Assembly: GCF_013366925.1 (NCBI RefSeq) | Contig: NZ_JAALDK010000002.1 | Span: 310,001 to 374,000 of the forward strand | Origin: Paraburkholderia youngii | GTDB taxonomy: Bacteria > Pseudomonadota > Gammaproteobacteria > Burkholderiales > Burkholderiaceae | Length of the DNA: 64,000 bases | Direction of reading: 5' to 3' | Shown: positions 8,653-18,734 of the stretch, piece by piece | Layout of the letters: each line of letters starts with the position of its first letter | Position numbering within the stretch: the stretch's first letter is position 1 | Notes under the pieces: model-generated | The model's input: only the letters and a program-made list of their open reading frames with translations | Database searches by the model: none | Told to the model about the DNA's origin: nothing | Translations under genes and position numbers: made by a program

Positions 8653-8953
8653 CGCTTTTCCTTGCCTCCCGAATGCCCGGGCCGCACGCTCGAAGCGGCC
8701 TGATTTCACGCCTCAACTCTATCAGCCGGGCTTGGGCGCGCAATGCCCATGAAGAGGTACTCCGCAAGGCGAAAAGGCCGTCCTGCAAGGCTCGCATGCA
8801 GGGTTATGGGTCGAATAAGTAAGCCGAATGAGTGTTTCCGCGTGCATGGCGCTACGATCGTTTCACAGGAATGCCAACCAGCCGACCGCAGCAAAGCGGC
8901 AAGGGAACGCGCGGGTTGCCGAGTGAACGACTCCACTAAAGCGAGGTTCAGCC
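8653..8953. other. Divergent control region of serine-cycle operon
   Basis: This 301-base gap separates the minus-strand LysR gene from glyA. No gene was seen in it. It contains the LysR-type dyad at 8804-8818, about 135 bp ahead of glyA, and a GAGG-type ribosome site just before the glyA ATG. No convincing sigma70 hexamer pair was identified, consistent with an activator-dependent promoter. Confidence 0.5.
8804..8818. promoter_or_regulatory. LysR-type dyad upstream of glyA
   Basis: TTAT GGGTCGA ATAA is a perfect dyad that includes a T-N11-A core, the shape recognised by CbbR/QscR proteins. Its place between the LysR gene and the serine-cycle operon makes it the best candidate operator for that regulator. 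Confidence 0.5.
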
Positions 8954-10276
8954 ATGTTCAGCTACAAAAACACGATTGCGGTGACGGACCCCGAACTGCA
9001 TCGGGCCATCGCAGGCGAGACTCAGCGCCAGCAGGACCACATCGAGCTGATCGCATCCGAAAACTACACGTCGCCCGCCGTACTGGAAGCGCAAGGGTCG
9101 CAATTGACCAACAAGTACGCGGAAGGTTATCCGGGCAGGCGTTACTACGGCGGATGTGAACATGTCGACCTGGTCGAGCAACTCGCGATCGACCGCGCAA
9201 AGCAGTTGTTCAACGCAGAATATGCAAACGTTCAGCCCCACTCGGGCTCGCAGGCCAATCAGGCCGTGTATCTCTCCGCACTCAAGCCGGGCGACACGAT
9301 TCTCGGCATGTCGCTCGCGCATGGCGGGCACCTCACGCACGGCGCCTCCGTCAACGTGAGCGGCAAGCTGTTCAATGCGGTGTCGTATGGCCTGAATCCG
9401 GATACGGAAGTCATCGACTACGACGAAGTACGCAAGCTGGCACAGACGCATCGCCCGCGCATGATCGTCGCAGGCGCGTCAGCCTATTCGCTCGTGATTG
9501 ACTGGCAATGCTTTCGCGAGATCGCCGACAGCGTCGGTGCAACGCTGCTCGTCGACATGGCGCACTATGCCGGTCTCATCGCGGCGGGACTCTATCCCAG
9601 TCCGGTCGGCATTGCAGATTATGTGACCACCACCACTCACAAGACGCTGCGCGGGCCACGTGGCGGGCTGATTCTCGCCCACGCACAAGCGGCGAAGGCG
9701 ATCGACTCGACGATCTTTCCAGGCATCCAGGGCGGCCCCCTGATGCACGTGATAGCGGGCAAAGCAGCCGCCCTGCGCGAAGCGATGACCGGCGAATTCC
9801 GTCAATACCAGCAACAGGTACTCCTGAATGCGCGAGTCATGGCGCAAACGCTTCAGCAACGCGGCCTTCGTATCGTGTCGGGACGCACCGACTCACACGT
9901 GTTCCTGGTCGATCTGCGCGCGAAGAACGTGACAGGCAAAGAGGCCGAAGCCGCGCTTGGCCGCGCACTCATAACCGTCAACAAGAACGCCATTCCCAAC
10001 GATCCGCAAAAGCCGTTCGTCACGAGCGGCGTGCGCATTGGCTCGCCTGCCATCACGACACGCGGCCTGCGCGAAGCCGAAACGAGCGAGCTTGCCCATC
10101 TGATCGCCGACGTGCTGGATGCGCCCGCCAACGATCTCGTCATCCGCCGCACAGCCGACGCCGTGCTCGCCCTCACCGCGAGGTTTCCGGTCTATCGCGA
10201 TGGGCCCGTCGCCACGACGCCCGGCGCGTCTGCGAACGACGACGCATCGGCCGCAACTGCGCGCACCGCGCACTGA
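8954..10276 (+). CDS. glyA: Serine hydroxymethyltransferase
   Basis: The 440-residue PLP enzyme adds the C1 unit of methylene-tetrahydrofolate to glycine to give serine, the entry step of the serine cycle. Family marks include [14 protein letters not shown] near residue 34, [23 protein letters not shown], and [14 protein letters not shown] with K230 as the PLP lysine. The last 25 or so residues (Ala/Thr/Asp-rich) are an extra tail not needed by the family. It is the first gene of the serine-cycle operon, and the next gene starts 44 bp later. Burkholderiales carry a separate housekeeping glyA, so this copy is probably dedicated to C1 assimilation. Confidence 0.96.
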   Translation: MFSYKNTIAVTDPELHRAIAGETQRQQDHIELIASENYTSPAVLEAQGSQLTNKYAEGYPGRRYYGGCEHVDLVEQLAIDRAKQLFNAEYANVQPHSGSQANQAVYLSALKPGDTILGMSLAHGGHLTHGASVNVSGKLFNAVSYGLNPDTEVIDYDEVRKLAQTHRPRMIVAGASAYSLVIDWQCFREIADSVGATLLVDMAHYAGLIAAGLYPSPVGIADYVTTTTHKTLRGPRGGLILAHAQAAKAIDSTIFPGIQGGPLMHVIAGKAAALREAMTGEFRQYQQQVLLNARVMAQTLQQRGLRIVSGRTDSHVFLVDLRAKNVTGKEAEAALGRALITVNKNAIPNDPQKPFVTSGVRIGSPAITTRGLREAETSELAHLIADVLDAPANDLVIRRTADAVLALTARFPVYRDGPVATTPGASANDDASAATARTAH

Positions 10277-10320
10277 AACCTCCAGACGATTTCTCACGAC
10301 CACTACCCAAGGAGACAGTC

Positions 10321-11568
10321 ATGTCAAACACGCCAGTCACGCGCATTCCGGGACGTAACATCCTCGCAGTCCCCGGTCCGACGAACATTCCCGACGCCGT
10401 ACAACGCGCGATGGTCGTATCGATGGAAGATCACCGCTCGACGAAGTTTCCCGAACTCGCGCATGGTCTGCTTTCCGATCTGAAAACGCTCTACCGGACG
10501 GCAGACGGCCAGCCCTTCATCTTTCCGTCGTCAGGCACGGGCGCGTGGGAAGCGGCTCTCACCAACACGCTCTCGCCCGGTGACCGCGTTCTCGTTCCGC
10601 GCTTTGGCCAGTTCAGCCACCTTTGGGCCGATATGGCGCAGCGTCTCGGACTCGACGTGGAAATTCTCGATGTCGATTGGGGCGAAGGGGTGCCCGTCGA
10701 ACGGATCGGCGAGATCCTGAAGGCGGACCGCCAGCATGCGATCAGGGGCATCCTCGCCTGCCACAACGAAACTGCGACGGGCGTGACGAGCGATATCCGC
10801 GCACTGCGCCGCGTGATGGATGACGCGGGCCACCCTGCCTTGCTGTTCGTGGACGGTGTGAGTTCGATCGGCTGCATCGACTTCCGCATGGACGAATGGG
10901 GCGTGGATCTCGCCGTGACCGGCTCGCAAAAAGGTCTGATGCTGCCTGCGGGACTCGGCATCCTGTGTGTGAGCCAGAAGGCGCTGAAGATGATTACGCA
11001 GGCGAAATCGCGCCGCTGCTACTTCGATCTCGCCGATATGGTGCGCGCCAACGCAACCGGCTACTTCCCTTACACGCCTGCGCTGTCGCTCCTCTACGGG
11101 CTGCGCGCAGCGCTCGACCTGCTGTTCGACGAGGGTCTCGACCGGGTCTTCGCACGCCACCACTACCTCGCGTCTGGCGTGCGCGCCGCCGTCGCGGAAG
11201 GCTGGGGTCTGGAGTTGTGTGCAAAGGCGCCAAAGTGGCACTCGGACACGGTCTCGGCAATCGTCGTGCCCCAAGGGTTCAACGCCGCACAGGTCATCGA
11301 CACGGCCTTTCGCCGTTACAACCTCGCGCTCGGCGCCGGGCTCTCGAAGGTCGCCGGCAAGGTATTCCGCATCGGCCACCTCGGAGACCTGAACGAACTG
11401 ATGCTGATGAGCGCGATAGCGGGCGCGGAGATGGCGATGCTCGATGCCGGTATCGACGTTTGCCCGGGCAGCGGCGTGGGTGCAGCCGGGCAGTACTGGC
11501 GCACCCACACGCAAGCCGCGGCAGACCCCGTCGCCAAGCCGGCGCTGCGCCGTGTCGCCGCGGCCTGA
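10321..11568 (+). CDS. sgaA: Serine-glyoxylate aminotransferase
   Basis: The 415-residue class V aminotransferase moves the amino group from serine to glyoxylate, giving hydroxypyruvate and glycine. It shows the N-terminal NILAVPGPTNIP motif, FPSSGTGAWEAAL near residue 60, FVDGVSSIG, and TGSQKGLM with K204 as the PLP lysine. The start is an ATG with a CAAGGAGA ribosome site. An open frame runs on upstream inside glyA but is only a shadow. Its position between glyA and hydroxypyruvate reductase fixes its role in the serine cycle: it regenerates glycine for GlyA and passes hydroxypyruvate to the next enzyme. Confidence 0.95.
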   Translation: MSNTPVTRIPGRNILAVPGPTNIPDAVQRAMVVSMEDHRSTKFPELAHGLLSDLKTLYRTADGQPFIFPSSGTGAWEAALTNTLSPGDRVLVPRFGQFSHLWADMAQRLGLDVEILDVDWGEGVPVERIGEILKADRQHAIRGILACHNETATGVTSDIRALRRVMDDAGHPALLFVDGVSSIGCIDFRMDEWGVDLAVTGSQKGLMLPAGLGILCVSQKALKMITQAKSRRCYFDLADMVRANATGYFPYTPALSLLYGLRAALDLLFDEGLDRVFARHHYLASGVRAAVAEGWGLELCAKAPKWHSDTVSAIVVPQGFNAAQVIDTAFRRYNLALGAGLSKVAGKVFRIGHLGDLNELMLMSAIAGAEMAMLDAGIDVCPGSGVGAAGQYWRTHTQAAADPVAKPALRRVAAA

Positions 11569-11650
11569 TTGCGGCGGTCTCGATGAAATCTTCAGGCCGA
11601 GGCGCGTCAGATCGCAATCCTTCCGATCACTCTATGGCAGGAATGACATC

Positions 11651-12607
11651 ATGCAACACGAAATCGTCTTTCTCGACCGATCGACATTGAACGCCGATGT
11701 CCGTCGCCCGGCGTTCGAACATGGGTGGGTTCAGTTCGCGTCGACATCGTCGCACGAGGTCGCGCATCGGCTCGAACGCGCGACCATCGCCATCACCAAC
11801 AAGGTGCCGCTGCGAGCCAATGTGCTCGAAAGGCATCCGTCGATCAGGATGATCGCAGTGGCGGCGACGGGCTACGACTGTGTCGATACCGAGTACTGCC
11901 GCGAGCGTGGCATCGCGGTCGCGAACATTCGCAACTACGCGACCCATACCGTGCCCGAGCATACCTTCGCGCTGATCCTCGCGTTGCGGCGCAACCTGCT
12001 CGCTTACCGCAGCGATGTGTCGCGCGGGCGCTGGCAACAGGCAAAGCAGTTCTGCTTCTTCGATCATCCCATCCGTGACCTGCACGGTTCGACGCTCGGC
12101 ATCATCGGCGGCGGCGCTCTGGGCCAGGCAACGGCACAGATTGCCCGGGCCTTCGGTATGCGTGTCGTCTTTGCGGCTCACGACGCGAAGCGCTCCCGCT
12201 CGCCAGACCTCGAATACGTCTCGCTCGACACGCTGCTGCGCACGTCGGACGTCATCTCCGTGCATGCGCCGCTCACCGCCGCCACGCGCAACCTGATCGG
12301 ACTCGACGAGTTGCGCCTCATGAAGCGTAGCGCTCTGTTGATCAACACGGCACGAGGCGGGCTCGTGTGCGAGGCGTCGCTTGCCACTGCACTCAAGGAA
12401 GGACTAATCGCGGGCGCAGGCTTCGACGTGCTGAGCCAGGAGCCGCCTGTCGCGGGCAATCCCCTGCTCGGGCTCGATTTGCCCAACTTCATCCTGACCC
12501 CGCACGTCGCCTGGGCTTCCGGCAATGCCATGCAGTTCCTCGCGGACCAGCTGATCGAGAACATCGAGGCATTCGCGCGCGGCGAGCCCCGCAACCTCGT
12601 GGTCTGA
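11651..12607 (+). CDS. hprA: Hydroxypyruvate reductase (glycerate dehydrogenase)
   Basis: This 318-residue D-2-hydroxyacid dehydrogenase reduces hydroxypyruvate to D-glycerate with NAD(P)H. The Rossmann fold is marked by [17 protein letters not shown] near residue 155. Catalytic landmarks are the Arg in [10 protein letters not shown], a Glu in LSQEPP, and the His in LTPHVAWAS. Substrate-side motifs [10 protein letters not shown] and [14 protein letters not shown] are also present. The gene lies 82 bp after sgaA. The next serine-cycle enzyme, glycerate kinase, is not in this operon or elsewhere in the window. Confidence 0.93.
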   Translation: MQHEIVFLDRSTLNADVRRPAFEHGWVQFASTSSHEVAHRLERATIAITNKVPLRANVLERHPSIRMIAVAATGYDCVDTEYCRERGIAVANIRNYATHTVPEHTFALILALRRNLLAYRSDVSRGRWQQAKQFCFFDHPIRDLHGSTLGIIGGGALGQATAQIARAFGMRVVFAAHDAKRSRSPDLEYVSLDTLLRTSDVISVHAPLTAATRNLIGLDELRLMKRSALLINTARGGLVCEASLATALKEGLIAGAGFDVLSQEPPVAGNPLLGLDLPNFILTPHVAWASGNAMQFLADQLIENIEAFARGEPRNLVV

Positions 12608-12668
12608 GCGCCACGGGACCACGCATAACCTCGCAACGCAAACGACGCAAACCACCGGAGACACCGAT

Positions 12669-13856
12669 ATGGACATTCACGAATATCAGGCCAAGGACCT
12701 GCTGGCTGGGTTCGGCGTGCCGATCCAGCGCGGCGCGGTCGCCTACACACCTGACCAGGCCGTGTACTGCGCGACGGAACTCGGCGGCTGGCATTGGGCC
12801 GTCAAGGCTCAGGTCCACTCTGGCGCGCGCGGCAAGGCGGGGGGGATCAAGCTATGCGAGACCTACCACGACGTGCATGAAGCGGCCACGGGTCTCTTCG
12901 GCAAGCGCCTCGTGACGGCGCAGACGGGACCGGATGGCAAGATCGTCGAGCGTGTCTACATCGAGGTCGCGGAGAGATTCGAAAGGGAAATCTATCTCGG
13001 TATCGTGCTGGACCGCAAAGCCGAACGTGTGCGCGTCATCGTTTCCGCCCACGGTGGCATGGATATCGAAGAGGTCGTGCACACGAACCCGGAAGCCGTG
13101 CTCCAGACAGTCGTCGAGCCCGCCGTCGGCTTGCAGCCATTCCAGGCGCGCGAACTCGCCTTCGGACTCGGCCTGAACATCAAGCAGGTGAGCCGCGCGG
13201 TGTCCGCGATCATGGGCGCATACCGGGCGTTTCGTGACCTCGATGCGACGATGGTCGAAATCAATCCGCTCGTCGTGACCGATGACGATCGCGTCATTGC
13301 CCTCGACGCAAAGATATCGTTCGACGACAACGGCCTGTTTCGGCATCCGCACGTCTCGGAGATGCGCGACCCGACGCAGGAGGATCCCCGTGAGGCCGAG
13401 GCCGCTCAGTTTGGCCTGAACTATGTTGGGCTCGACGGCGATATCGGCTGCATCATCAACGGCGCCGGGCTCGCGATGGCCACCATGGACACGATCAAAT
13501 ATGCCGGGGGCGAGCCCGCCAACTTTCTCGACGTCGGCGGCGGCGCATCGCCCGAGCGCGTGGCGGCCGCGTTTCGCCTCGTGCTCTCGGACGGCAACGT
13601 GTCGGCCGTGCTCGTCAACATCTTCGCCGGCATCAATCGTTGCGACTGGGTCGCCGAGGGCGTCGTACGGGTGGCCCGGGGGCTGACGGTGCCTCTCGTG
13701 GTACGCCTCGCGGGGACCAACGTCGAGGCGGGGCGACGCATCATCAAGGACAGCGGCCTGCCAATCATCACAGCAGATTCGCTGCTGGAAGCGGCGCAAA
13801 AGGCCGTCGAGGCCTCGAAAGCGCATCGTGCGCGCCGCGCGGCCAACCACAGATAA
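12669..13856 (+). CDS. mtkA: Malate-CoA ligase, beta subunit
   Basis: The 395-residue protein resembles the succinyl-CoA synthetase beta subunit: N-terminal ATP-grasp ([33 protein letters not shown]) and a C-terminal ligase domain ([30 protein letters not shown]). In the serine cycle, malate thiokinase makes L-malyl-CoA from malate, ATP and CoA. Its placement directly before the alpha subunit, PEP carboxylase and malyl-CoA lyase separates it from the TCA-cycle enzyme, which normally sits with 2-oxoglutarate dehydrogenase genes or alone. A GGAGA ribosome site precedes the ATG. mtkB follows 11 bp later. Confidence 0.94.
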   Translation: MDIHEYQAKDLLAGFGVPIQRGAVAYTPDQAVYCATELGGWHWAVKAQVHSGARGKAGGIKLCETYHDVHEAATGLFGKRLVTAQTGPDGKIVERVYIEVAERFEREIYLGIVLDRKAERVRVIVSAHGGMDIEEVVHTNPEAVLQTVVEPAVGLQPFQARELAFGLGLNIKQVSRAVSAIMGAYRAFRDLDATMVEINPLVVTDDDRVIALDAKISFDDNGLFRHPHVSEMRDPTQEDPREAEAAQFGLNYVGLDGDIGCIINGAGLAMATMDTIKYAGGEPANFLDVGGGASPERVAAAFRLVLSDGNVSAVLVNIFAGINRCDWVAEGVVRVARGLTVPLVVRLAGTNVEAGRRIIKDSGLPIITADSLLEAAQKAVEASKAHRARRAANHR

Positions 13857-13867
13857 GGACTACCGAC

Positions 13868-14773
13868 ATGAGCATCCTGATCGACGAAACCACTCGCGTC
13901 ATCGTACAGGGATTTACAGGTGACAAGGCCTCATTCCACGCGAAAGAGATGATCGCCTATGGGACGAACGTGGTCGGCGGCGTGACTCCCGGCAAGGGAG
14001 GAAAGCATCACCTCGAGCGACCCGTGTTCGACACCGTGAAAAACGCCGTAAGCGAAACAGGCGCAACTGCGAGCCTCGTGTTCGTGCCGCCCCCTTACTG
14101 CGGCGACGCCATCATGGAAGCCGCCGACGCGGGCCTGAAACTCGTCTGTGTGATCACGGACGGCATTCCGGCGCAGGACATGATGCGCGTGAAGCGCTAT
14201 CTCCTTCGCTATCCGAAGGAGACCCGAACCTTGGTGGTCGGTCCGAACTGCGCGGGCATCATCAGCGCGGGACGCGCGATGCTCGGCATCATGCCCGGCC
14301 ATATCTACCGCCGCGGCAATGTCGGCATCGTCTCGCGCTCGGGCACGCTCGGTTATGAAGCCGCTGCGCAACTCAATGCGCTCGGCCTCGGCGTCACCAC
14401 GAGCGTGGGCATCGGCGGCGACCCGATCAACGGCAGCTCGTTTCTCGACCACCTGAAATTGTTCGAGCAGGATCCCGAAACCGAGGCTGTCGTGATGATC
14501 GGGGAAATCGGCGGGCCGCAAGAGGCCGAAGCGGCCAGGTGGGTCAGCGAGCATATGACCAAACCTGTCGTCGGCTATGTAGCGGGCTTGACCGCGCCCA
14601 AAGGACGGCGCATGGGACATGCGGGCGCCATCATCTCGGCAGCGGGCGACAGCGCGGCCGAAAAAGCGCAAATCATGCAGTCCTACGGTCTCGCGGTTGC
14701 GCCCAGCGCGTCCGACCTGGGTTTCACGGTTGCCTCTGTGCTCGAACAAAATGTCACGCGCCGCGTTGCCTGA
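13868..14773 (+). CDS. mtkB: Malate-CoA ligase, alpha subunit
   Basis: The 301-residue alpha subunit of malate thiokinase has an N-terminal CoA-binding domain (VIVQGFTGDKASFHAKEM, GTNVVGGVTPGKGG) and a C-terminal ligase domain. The phosphohistidine is H251 in RMGHAGAIIS. The GPNCAG and SRSGTLGYE motifs are intact. The start lies 11 bp after mtkA, so translation is probably coupled. The last 23 bp overlap the most likely start of ppc. Together with mtkA it activates malate for cleavage by malyl-CoA lyase. Confidence 0.94.
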   Translation: MSILIDETTRVIVQGFTGDKASFHAKEMIAYGTNVVGGVTPGKGGKHHLERPVFDTVKNAVSETGATASLVFVPPPYCGDAIMEAADAGLKLVCVITDGIPAQDMMRVKRYLLRYPKETRTLVVGPNCAGIISAGRAMLGIMPGHIYRRGNVGIVSRSGTLGYEAAAQLNALGLGVTTSVGIGGDPINGSSFLDHLKLFEQDPETEAVVMIGEIGGPQEAEAARWVSEHMTKPVVGYVAGLTAPKGRRMGHAGAIISAAGDSAAEKAQIMQSYGLAVAPSASDLGFTVASVLEQNVTRRVA

Positions 14774-17663
14774 CTGGGGCTATGGCACAGACACACAGTC
14801 CGACCCGCCGCGCGTCGAGACTGTGCGCCCCCTCCATGCGCTCGGACACACCGCCGACGACGGGCTGCACAAGCTCGCAGCGGCCTCGGCGTCCTTGCCC
14901 ACGCTCAGCGCGGAGAACTATGAGCACGCAGTGATCGACCTCCTGTCGCAACTGTTGTGCGACGTCGCGCGCGCCCATCAGCCCGAGGTGGAACGTTCGT
15001 TGCGCGGCGAGTCCGCACACGAGTCGATGAGCGAACTGATGCACGAACGGATGAACGATCGCACCGCGCGCGTCGTCCTGCGACGCATGCTGCAGGCCCA
15101 GGGCATGTGGTTCCAGTTGCTCAGCATCGCCGAGCAGAGCACCGCCATGCGCCGGCGCCGCGAGATCGAGATCGAAGGCGGCTACGACCGGCTGCCTGAC
15201 TCGTTTGCACGGGTCATCGCCGAAGTCGCCGGCGCCGGCGTCCCCGCCGCCGCAGTTCGCCACGCGCTGAGCCATCTGAAGGTGCGGCCGGTGCTGACGG
15301 CTCACCCGACCGAAGCGAAGCGAGTCACCGTGCTCGAAAGCCACCGGCGCGTCTACCGGCGTCTAATGGAACTCGAATCCCCGCGCTGGACGCCGCGAGA
15401 GCGCTACACGCTCGTCCTCGCGCTCCGCAACGACATCGAACTCTTGTGGATGAGCGGTGAATTGCGGCTTGAAAAGCCCACCGTTGCGCAGGAAGTCGCA
15501 TGGGGACTGCACTTCTTCGGCGAAACGCTTTTCGAAGCCGTGCCGCAACTCATCGACAAGCTGCAGAGCGCGCTCGAGCGTTGTTATCCGGGCGAGCGAT
15601 TCGACATGCCGCGCTTTTTCCAGTTCGGCTCGTGGATAGGCGGAGACCGCGACGGCAATCCATTCGTCGATGACTGCGTCACACGCGCCACCTTGCACGA
15701 GCACCGGGCCGCGTCTCTCAAGCGATACCGGCTACGTCTCGTCGAGTTGACGCAGATGCTCAGCATCACGTCCGAAGCGCTGCCCGTACCGGACAGTTTC
15801 CACGCAGCGTTGGCTCGCGCGCTGACGCGCAGCGGCGAACCCGGGCCGATCGCATCGCGCAATCCGGGGGAATTGTTCCGGCAATACCTGACCTGCATCC
15901 TGCGCCGCCTCGATGCGACGCTCGTCGACATCAATCAGGCGAGCCACGCTTCGCCGGTTGCGGGCGCATACGCGAGCGCGGATGATCTGGCGGCCGATCT
16001 GCTCGTGATCGAGCAGGCGCTGCTCGCGACACAAGGCCAGCAGCTCGCACGGATGCTCGTGCGGCCGCTGCGTCATGAAGTCGAGACGTTTCGCTTCAGC
16101 ACCGTGCAACTCGACCTGCGCCAGAACACAACGGTCATCGGGGAAACGCTGCGCGCGCTGTGGCGCGCGACATGCGGGACCGCGGGCGAACCGCCCGCGA
16201 GCGACTCGCCCGAATGGAAAGCATGGCTGATCGGCGAACTGGGAAAGCCCTTGGAGAGCGAAGCGCAAAGAACCCGCCGTTTCGAATCACTGCCGCCCGA
16301 CGAAGCGCAGACACTGCAGATGTTCCGTACGGTGCTCGAAATGCGTCAACGGGTGGACCGTCATGCGTTCGGCGCGTTCATTCTGAGCATGACGCATCGA
16401 GCGAGCGACGTGCTCGGCGTCTATCTGCTGGCAAAAGAAGCCGGCCTCTTTTCCGACTCGCTCGGCACCGAGAGCTGCACGTTGCCCGTCGTGCCCCTGC
16501 TCGAAACCATCGACGACCTGCGCCGGGCACCCGAGATACTGCGCGAGTTGCTGGCTGTGCCGATGGTCCGTCGCAGCATACGCGCGCAAGGCGGCGTGCA
16601 GGAAGTCATGATCGGCTACTCCGATTCAAACAAGGATGGCGGCTTTCTCGCCAGCAACTGGGAACTGTCGAAGGCGCAAACGAAGCTCAAGCGGCTTGGC
16701 GACGAGCTTGGCGTCACGATCGCGTTTTTTCATGGACGCGGTGGATCGGTGAGCCGCGGCGGCGTTCCCGCTGGCCGCGCCATCGCCGCGCTGCCCGCCG
16801 GTTCGGTCAATGGACGTTTTCGCGTCACCGAACAGGGTGAAGTGGTCTCGTTCAAATATGCGAATCGCGGCACGGCGCAGTATCACGTCGAATTGCTTGC
16901 ATCGAGCGTACTTGAACATACGCTGAAGTCCGAGCGGGAGGACGCATTGTTGCCCAAGGGCGAATTCGACGAGGCGATGGAAGCGCTCAGCGGCGCGTCG
17001 CGGGCAGCGTACGTGAAGTTCATCGAACAGCCTGGCATGCTTGCGTATTTCCAGGCCGCCAGTCCGCTCGAAGAACTGTCGATGCTCAACATGGGCTCGC
17101 GCCCTGCCCGCCGGTTTGGCGCAAAGAGCCTCGAGGATCTGCGTGCGATTCCGTGGGTGTTCGCATGGGCGCAGAACCGGCATGCGCTCACTGGCTGGTA
17201 CGGCGTCGGCAGCGCGATAGAGGGCTTTCTCGCGGTACGCCAGGAGCGCGGCGCCGAGCTGCTGCGGCGGATGTTCGACGAGTCACGGGTGTTCCGGCTC
17301 GTCATCGATGAAGTCGAGAAAACGCTGGCACAGGTGAACCTGACTATCGCGCGCGAATACGCGAGCCTCGTGCAGGATGCCCACATCCGCGACACGATCT
17401 TTTCACAAGTCGAAGCCGAATACCGGCTCACCGTGAAGATGGTGCAGGCCGTCACGGGTTCGGCCGGCCTGGGCACGCGCTTTCCGAAGTTCAGCGCCCG
17501 CCTGCAGCGGCGCGTGCCCGCCATCGACCTCATCAGCCGGCAACAAATCGAACTGCTGCGCCTCTACCGCACGGCGGAGACCGAACGGCAGCGCCGGGCC
17601 TATCAGGTGCCCCTGCTGCTTTCCATCAACTGCATTGCGTCAGGCTTCGGCGCGACGGGCTGA
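14751..17663 (+). CDS. ppc: Phosphoenolpyruvate carboxylase
   Basis: This 970-residue enzyme carboxylates PEP to oxaloacetate, the CO2-fixing step of the serine cycle. Catalytic segments are VLTAHPTEAKR (H185), GYSDSNKDGGF (K628) and FFHGRGGSVSRGG. The C-terminus ends in GFGATG, close to the usual -NTG end. The start is uncertain: the ATG at 14751 overlaps mtkB by 23 bp and has no clear ribosome site, while a GTG at 14823 is an alternative that would shorten the N-terminus by 24 residues. The first convincing family match begins near LHALGHTADDGLHKLAAAS. Its place between mtkB and mcl matches the mtkA-mtkB-ppc-mclA order of known serine-cycle methylotrophs. Confidence 0.94.
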   Translation: MSRAALPDWGYGTDTQSDPPRVETVRPLHALGHTADDGLHKLAAASASLPTLSAENYEHAVIDLLSQLLCDVARAHQPEVERSLRGESAHESMSELMHERMNDRTARVVLRRMLQAQGMWFQLLSIAEQSTAMRRRREIEIEGGYDRLPDSFARVIAEVAGAGVPAAAVRHALSHLKVRPVLTAHPTEAKRVTVLESHRRVYRRLMELESPRWTPRERYTLVLALRNDIELLWMSGELRLEKPTVAQEVAWGLHFFGETLFEAVPQLIDKLQSALERCYPGERFDMPRFFQFGSWIGGDRDGNPFVDDCVTRATLHEHRAASLKRYRLRLVELTQMLSITSEALPVPDSFHAALARALTRSGEPGPIASRNPGELFRQYLTCILRRLDATLVDINQASHASPVAGAYASADDLAADLLVIEQALLATQGQQLARMLVRPLRHEVETFRFSTVQLDLRQNTTVIGETLRALWRATCGTAGEPPASDSPEWKAWLIGELGKPLESEAQRTRRFESLPPDEAQTLQMFRTVLEMRQRVDRHAFGAFILSMTHRASDVLGVYLLAKEAGLFSDSLGTESCTLPVVPLLETIDDLRRAPEILRELLAVPMVRRSIRAQGGVQEVMIGYSDSNKDGGFLASNWELSKAQTKLKRLGDELGVTIAFFHGRGGSVSRGGVPAGRAIAALPAGSVNGRFRVTEQGEVVSFKYANRGTAQYHVELLASSVLEHTLKSEREDALLPKGEFDEAMEALSGASRAAYVKFIEQPGMLAYFQAASPLEELSMLNMGSRPARRFGAKSLEDLRAIPWVFAWAQNRHALTGWYGVGSAIEGFLAVRQERGAELLRRMFDESRVFRLVIDEVEKTLAQVNLTIAREYASLVQDAHIRDTIFSQVEAEYRLTVKMVQAVTGSAGLGTRFPKFSARLQRRVPAIDLISRQQIELLRLYRTAETERQRRAYQVPLLLSINCIASGFGATG

Positions 17664-17717
17664 GCGCCCTTGCGCCGGTCCGCGGCTCGCCTATTCAACA
17701 ACCCAGGAGATTTCACC

Positions 17718-18701
17718 ATGAGTTTCACTGTCATCGAGCAGGCCAAAGCACGGTTGCACCGTTCCGAGTTAGCCGTCCCCGGTTCGAACACCGCGATGTT
17801 CGAAAAGGCCGCACGTTCGGCCGCGGACATCGTCTTCCTCGACTGCGAAGATGCCGTCGCGCCGGACGACAAGGAGCAGGCACGCAAGAACATCATCGAA
17901 GGACTCCACGACATCGACTGGGGAAACAAGACGATGATGGTCCGCATCAACGGACTCGACACGCATTACATGTATCGCGATGTCGTCGATATCGTCGAGG
18001 CATGCCCGCGCCTCGACATGATCCTGATCCCCAAAGTCGGCGTGGCTGCCGACGTGTACGCCGTCGACATGCTCGTCACGCAGATCGAAACGGCACGCAA
18101 TCGCACACGACGGATCGGCTTCGAGGTGCTGATCGAAACCGCGCTCGGCATGGCGAACGTCGAGAGCATCGCTCAGTCGAGCCGGCGGCTCGAAGCCATG
18201 TCGTTCGGCGTCGCGGACTATGCGGCCTCGACGCGCGCGCGCACGACGGTGATCGGCGGCGTGAATCGCGATTACGGCGTGCTCGCGGACAAGAATGAGC
18301 GCGGCGAACGCGACTACTTCTGGGGCGATCAGTGGCATGGCGCACAAACGCGGATGATGGTCGCCTGCCGCGCGTACGGTCTGCGTCCCATCGATGGACC
18401 GTTCGGCGACTTCAGCGACCCCGATGGCTACATAGCAGCAGCCCGCCGCGCCGCCGTGCTCGGCTACGAAGGCAAATGGGCCATTCATCCGTCGCAGATC
18501 GAACACGCGAACCAGGTGTTCACGCCCGCCGAAGCGGAAGTGACGAAGGCGCGCCGCATCATGGACGCCATGGCACAAGCCGCACAGGAAGGCAAAGGCG
18601 CGGTATCGCTGGATGGCCGCCTGATCGATGCCGCCAGCATCCGGATGGCCGAGGCGCTGCTCGCGACGGCCAGCGCGATCGGCAATGACAGCAGCCGTTA
18701 G
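17718..18701 (+). CDS. mclA: L-malyl-CoA lyase
   Basis: The 327-residue HpcH/HpaI-type lyase splits malyl-CoA into glyoxylate and acetyl-CoA, closing the serine cycle. It shows RSELAVPGSNTAMFEKAARS, FLDCEDAVAPDDKEQAR (acidic metal-binding residues), MMVRINGLDT, VLIETALGM, and WAIHPSQIEHAN near the C-terminus, all typical of Mcl. The chosen ATG has an AGGAGA site. It is the last gene of the operon; 85 bp separate it from the convergent folD. Its glyoxylate feeds SgaA directly, while acetyl-CoA would need an ethylmalonyl-CoA or glyoxylate route that is not in this window. Confidence 0.95.
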   Translation: MSFTVIEQAKARLHRSELAVPGSNTAMFEKAARSAADIVFLDCEDAVAPDDKEQARKNIIEGLHDIDWGNKTMMVRINGLDTHYMYRDVVDIVEACPRLDMILIPKVGVAADVYAVDMLVTQIETARNRTRRIGFEVLIETALGMANVESIAQSSRRLEAMSFGVADYAASTRARTTVIGGVNRDYGVLADKNERGERDYFWGDQWHGAQTRMMVACRAYGLRPIDGPFGDFSDPDGYIAAARRAAVLGYEGKWAIHPSQIEHANQVFTPAEAEVTKARRIMDAMAQAAQEGKGAVSLDGRLIDAASIRMAEALLATASAIGNDSSR

Positions 18702-18734
18702 CGATCCAGGAGCGTGGGCCGAGGCAAACAAAAA

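Noticed and set aside
9508..10320. Upstream extension of the serine-glyoxylate aminotransferase frame
   Set aside because: The extension is Arg-rich shadow sequence inside glyA; the ATG at 10321 has a ribosome site and the family N-terminus.
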